This document shows positions 63,223 through 64,000 of a stretch of 64,000 bases of DNA, one piece after another (the stretch's first letter is position 1; each line of letters starts with the position of its first letter). Under the pieces are notes generated by a model. The model saw nothing but the letters and a program-made list of their open reading frames with translations. It ran no database searches and was not told where the DNA came from. The translations under genes and the position numbers were made by a program. Where the stretch lies: the NCBI RefSeq assembly GCF_005877885.1, contig NZ_VCHY01000013.1, forward strand, positions 1 to 64,000, in the 5' to 3' direction. This DNA comes from Labilibacter sediminis. GTDB lineage: Bacteria > Bacteroidota > Bacteroidia > Bacteroidales > Marinilabiliaceae.

Positions 63223-63669
63223 TTATTCAAAGAAAAATATCATTCTTCGTTGAGAATCAGGAATACCAATAATATTATTGATATAGTCTTGCTTAAAATT
63301 AAGACTTCCTTTTTGTATATATCCTTCTCCATAAGGAAGTTTACAACCCCATGAACCTGACATGATGGTTTTATTCAAGTCTGTGATTTTAACAATCGTA
63401 TGTGTCCCCACAGTGATTAAGCAATATTTATAGTTTTTAGCTTCTGCCATATAACCAGCCATATTCTCCTTGGTTAAATTGCCCGACTTAGCTGCGTTAT
63501 CCAAAGCCTCTTTGTTGAAACTCGATATGGGTGTATATCGACTTAATTCTCCTTCAGGGAAAGATAAAATTCCTTTGGTAAATTTTTGGATAGTTACATC
63601 TTTAGCTTCTTGCGCAGTTGCAAATGCACAAAATGAAACTATAAATAAAATAGAAAAAAGTACTCTCAT
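63223..63669 (-). CDS. Small secreted hypothetical protein
   Basis: The 148-residue protein has a signal peptide (1-19, ending FATAQ) and no recognised domain. The mature part contains a beta-rich segment (KYCLITVGTHTIVKITDLNKTIMSG) and ends in the aromatic RRMIFFFE. I do not recognise the family. It is convergent with the M13 gene. A periplasmic location is expected. Confidence 0.55.
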   Translation of the reverse strand: MRVLFSILFIVSFCAFATAQEAKDVTIQKFTKGILSFPEGELSRYTPISSFNKEALDNAAKSGNLTKENMAGYMAEAKNYKYCLITVGTHTIVKITDLNKTIMSGSWGCKLPYGEGYIQKGSLNFKQDYINNIIGIPDSQRRMIFFFE

Positions 63670-63788
63670 TGTTAATAGTGTTAATGTGTTAATATTTAGG
63701 TTATACCTGCTTTTCTACGATTTCAACATAATAATGGTTACTCATTTGTTTAAAAAAACTTTACAAAACTTTACCTGTACCAAAAACA

Positions 63789-63817
63789 AAAGGCCTCCAT
63801 GTAATGCGGAAGCCTTT
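63789..63817 (-). terminator. Terminator of SGNH-hydrolase-like gene
   Basis: AAAGGCCTCC-type left arm pairs imperfectly with GGAAGCCTTT; on the minus strand it is followed by TTTTGTTTTT, 22 bp after the stop codon of the partial gene. Confidence 0.75.
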
Positions 63818-63838
63818 GTATATAAGAACAATACAAGT

Positions 63839-64000
63839 TTATTCGGGAAATTCTACTCCTTCATACTGATTAACATCTGCACCTGGAATACTTGCATCAT
63901 ATGTTGAGTTAATGGCTTTAATAAACTCATTGGCTATGATACAGGCACCTCTTTCTGTCGGATGAATTCCATCCAGTGAATAAAAGCCTCCTTTTACAAA
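63839..64000 (-). CDS. SGNH/GDSL-hydrolase-like protein, 3' end (partial)
   Basis: The last 53 codons of a minus-strand gene are present; the rest lies outside the window. The visible part reads FYSLDGIHPTERGACIIANE and ends in EGVEFPE before the stop (TTA on the plus strand at 63839-63841). The LDGIHPT motif is the Asp-x-x-His catalytic block of SGNH/GDSL lipases-esterases; the following helix IIANEFIKAIN fits too. The nucleophile region is outside the window, so specificity cannot be judged. Confidence 0.75.
   Translation of the reverse strand, partial: FVKGGFYSLDGIHPTERGACIIANEFIKAINSTYDASIPGADVNQYEGVEFPE

Noticed and set aside
63470-63907. 145-codon forward frame at the right edge
   Set aside because: Antisense to the secreted protein gene and the SGNH gene end; crosses the terminator at 63789-63817.

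Overview
The window looks like chromosomal DNA of an AT-rich Bacteroidota, most likely a marine or anaerobic member of the class Bacteroidia. Supporting signs are the fused aspartokinase/homoserine dehydrogenase ThrA followed by an ApgM-type mutase and ThrC, SusD-free but otherwise typical secreted proteins (CarboxypepD_reg-like domains, a TPR/PD40/OmpA envelope protein, TPR signal-transduction kinase), near absence of Shine-Dalgarno sequences, and promoters of the Bacteroidota type (TTG, 18-21 bp, TAnnTTTG). The genus cannot be read from the sequence. No rRNA, prophage, transposase gene or CRISPR array is visible. There is one tRNA gene, tRNA-Lys(TTT).

Layout. 0-9 kb: mgsA, a 1.4-kb gene-free stretch with a 21-bp tandem repeat, an AsmA-like protein, a coiled-coil lipoprotein and envelope/stress proteins. 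9.2-14.6 kb: a threonine operon (Thr/Ile-rich leader peptide, thrA, apgM-like, thrC). 14.7-22 kb: TPR protein, TPR histidine kinase, a membrane-NUDIX fusion and an AI-2E family transporter. 22-26.6 kb: a ROK regulator/NagB-PIG-L fusion pair preceded by a perfect 32-bp palindrome, then a CBM9-like protein. 26.7-34.3 kb: small envelope proteins, rarA, msrA, SnoaL-like protein, OmpA-family protein. 34.3-45.7 kb: SLC12-like transporter with mazG, phoH, FKBP lipoprotein, divergent clpC and gyrA, TPR protein. 45.9-52.2 kb: truncated haemoglobin, serine hydrolase, an Lnb-domain/thioredoxin/redoxin operon, an unrecognised 383-aa protein behind a phased CTTAA array, tRNA-Lys. 52.6-57.1 kb: pyrK-pyrD, an XRE regulator in a field of TTACAnATGTAA palindromes, flavodoxin. 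57.3-64 kb: fused E1 and E2 of a 2-oxoacid dehydrogenase, an M13 peptidase lipoprotein, a small secreted protein and the 3' end of an SGNH-hydrolase-like gene cut by the window edge.

The most notable non-coding content is: (1) at least eight copies of a 12-bp palindrome around the XRE regulator gene, several placed over or just downstream of its promoter and one in the pyrKD leader; (2) three 170-bp long-hairpin elements with near-identical ends (21.5, 33.7 and 56.2 kb) and a fourth hairpin with different arms but the same apex motif (16.2 kb); (3) a threonine leader peptide; (4) a 21-bp palindromic tandem repeat; (5) an 11-12-bp phased CTTAA array; (6) the 32-bp palindrome over the ROK-gene promoter. 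All functional statements are read from sequence motifs and family knowledge; no database search was run.
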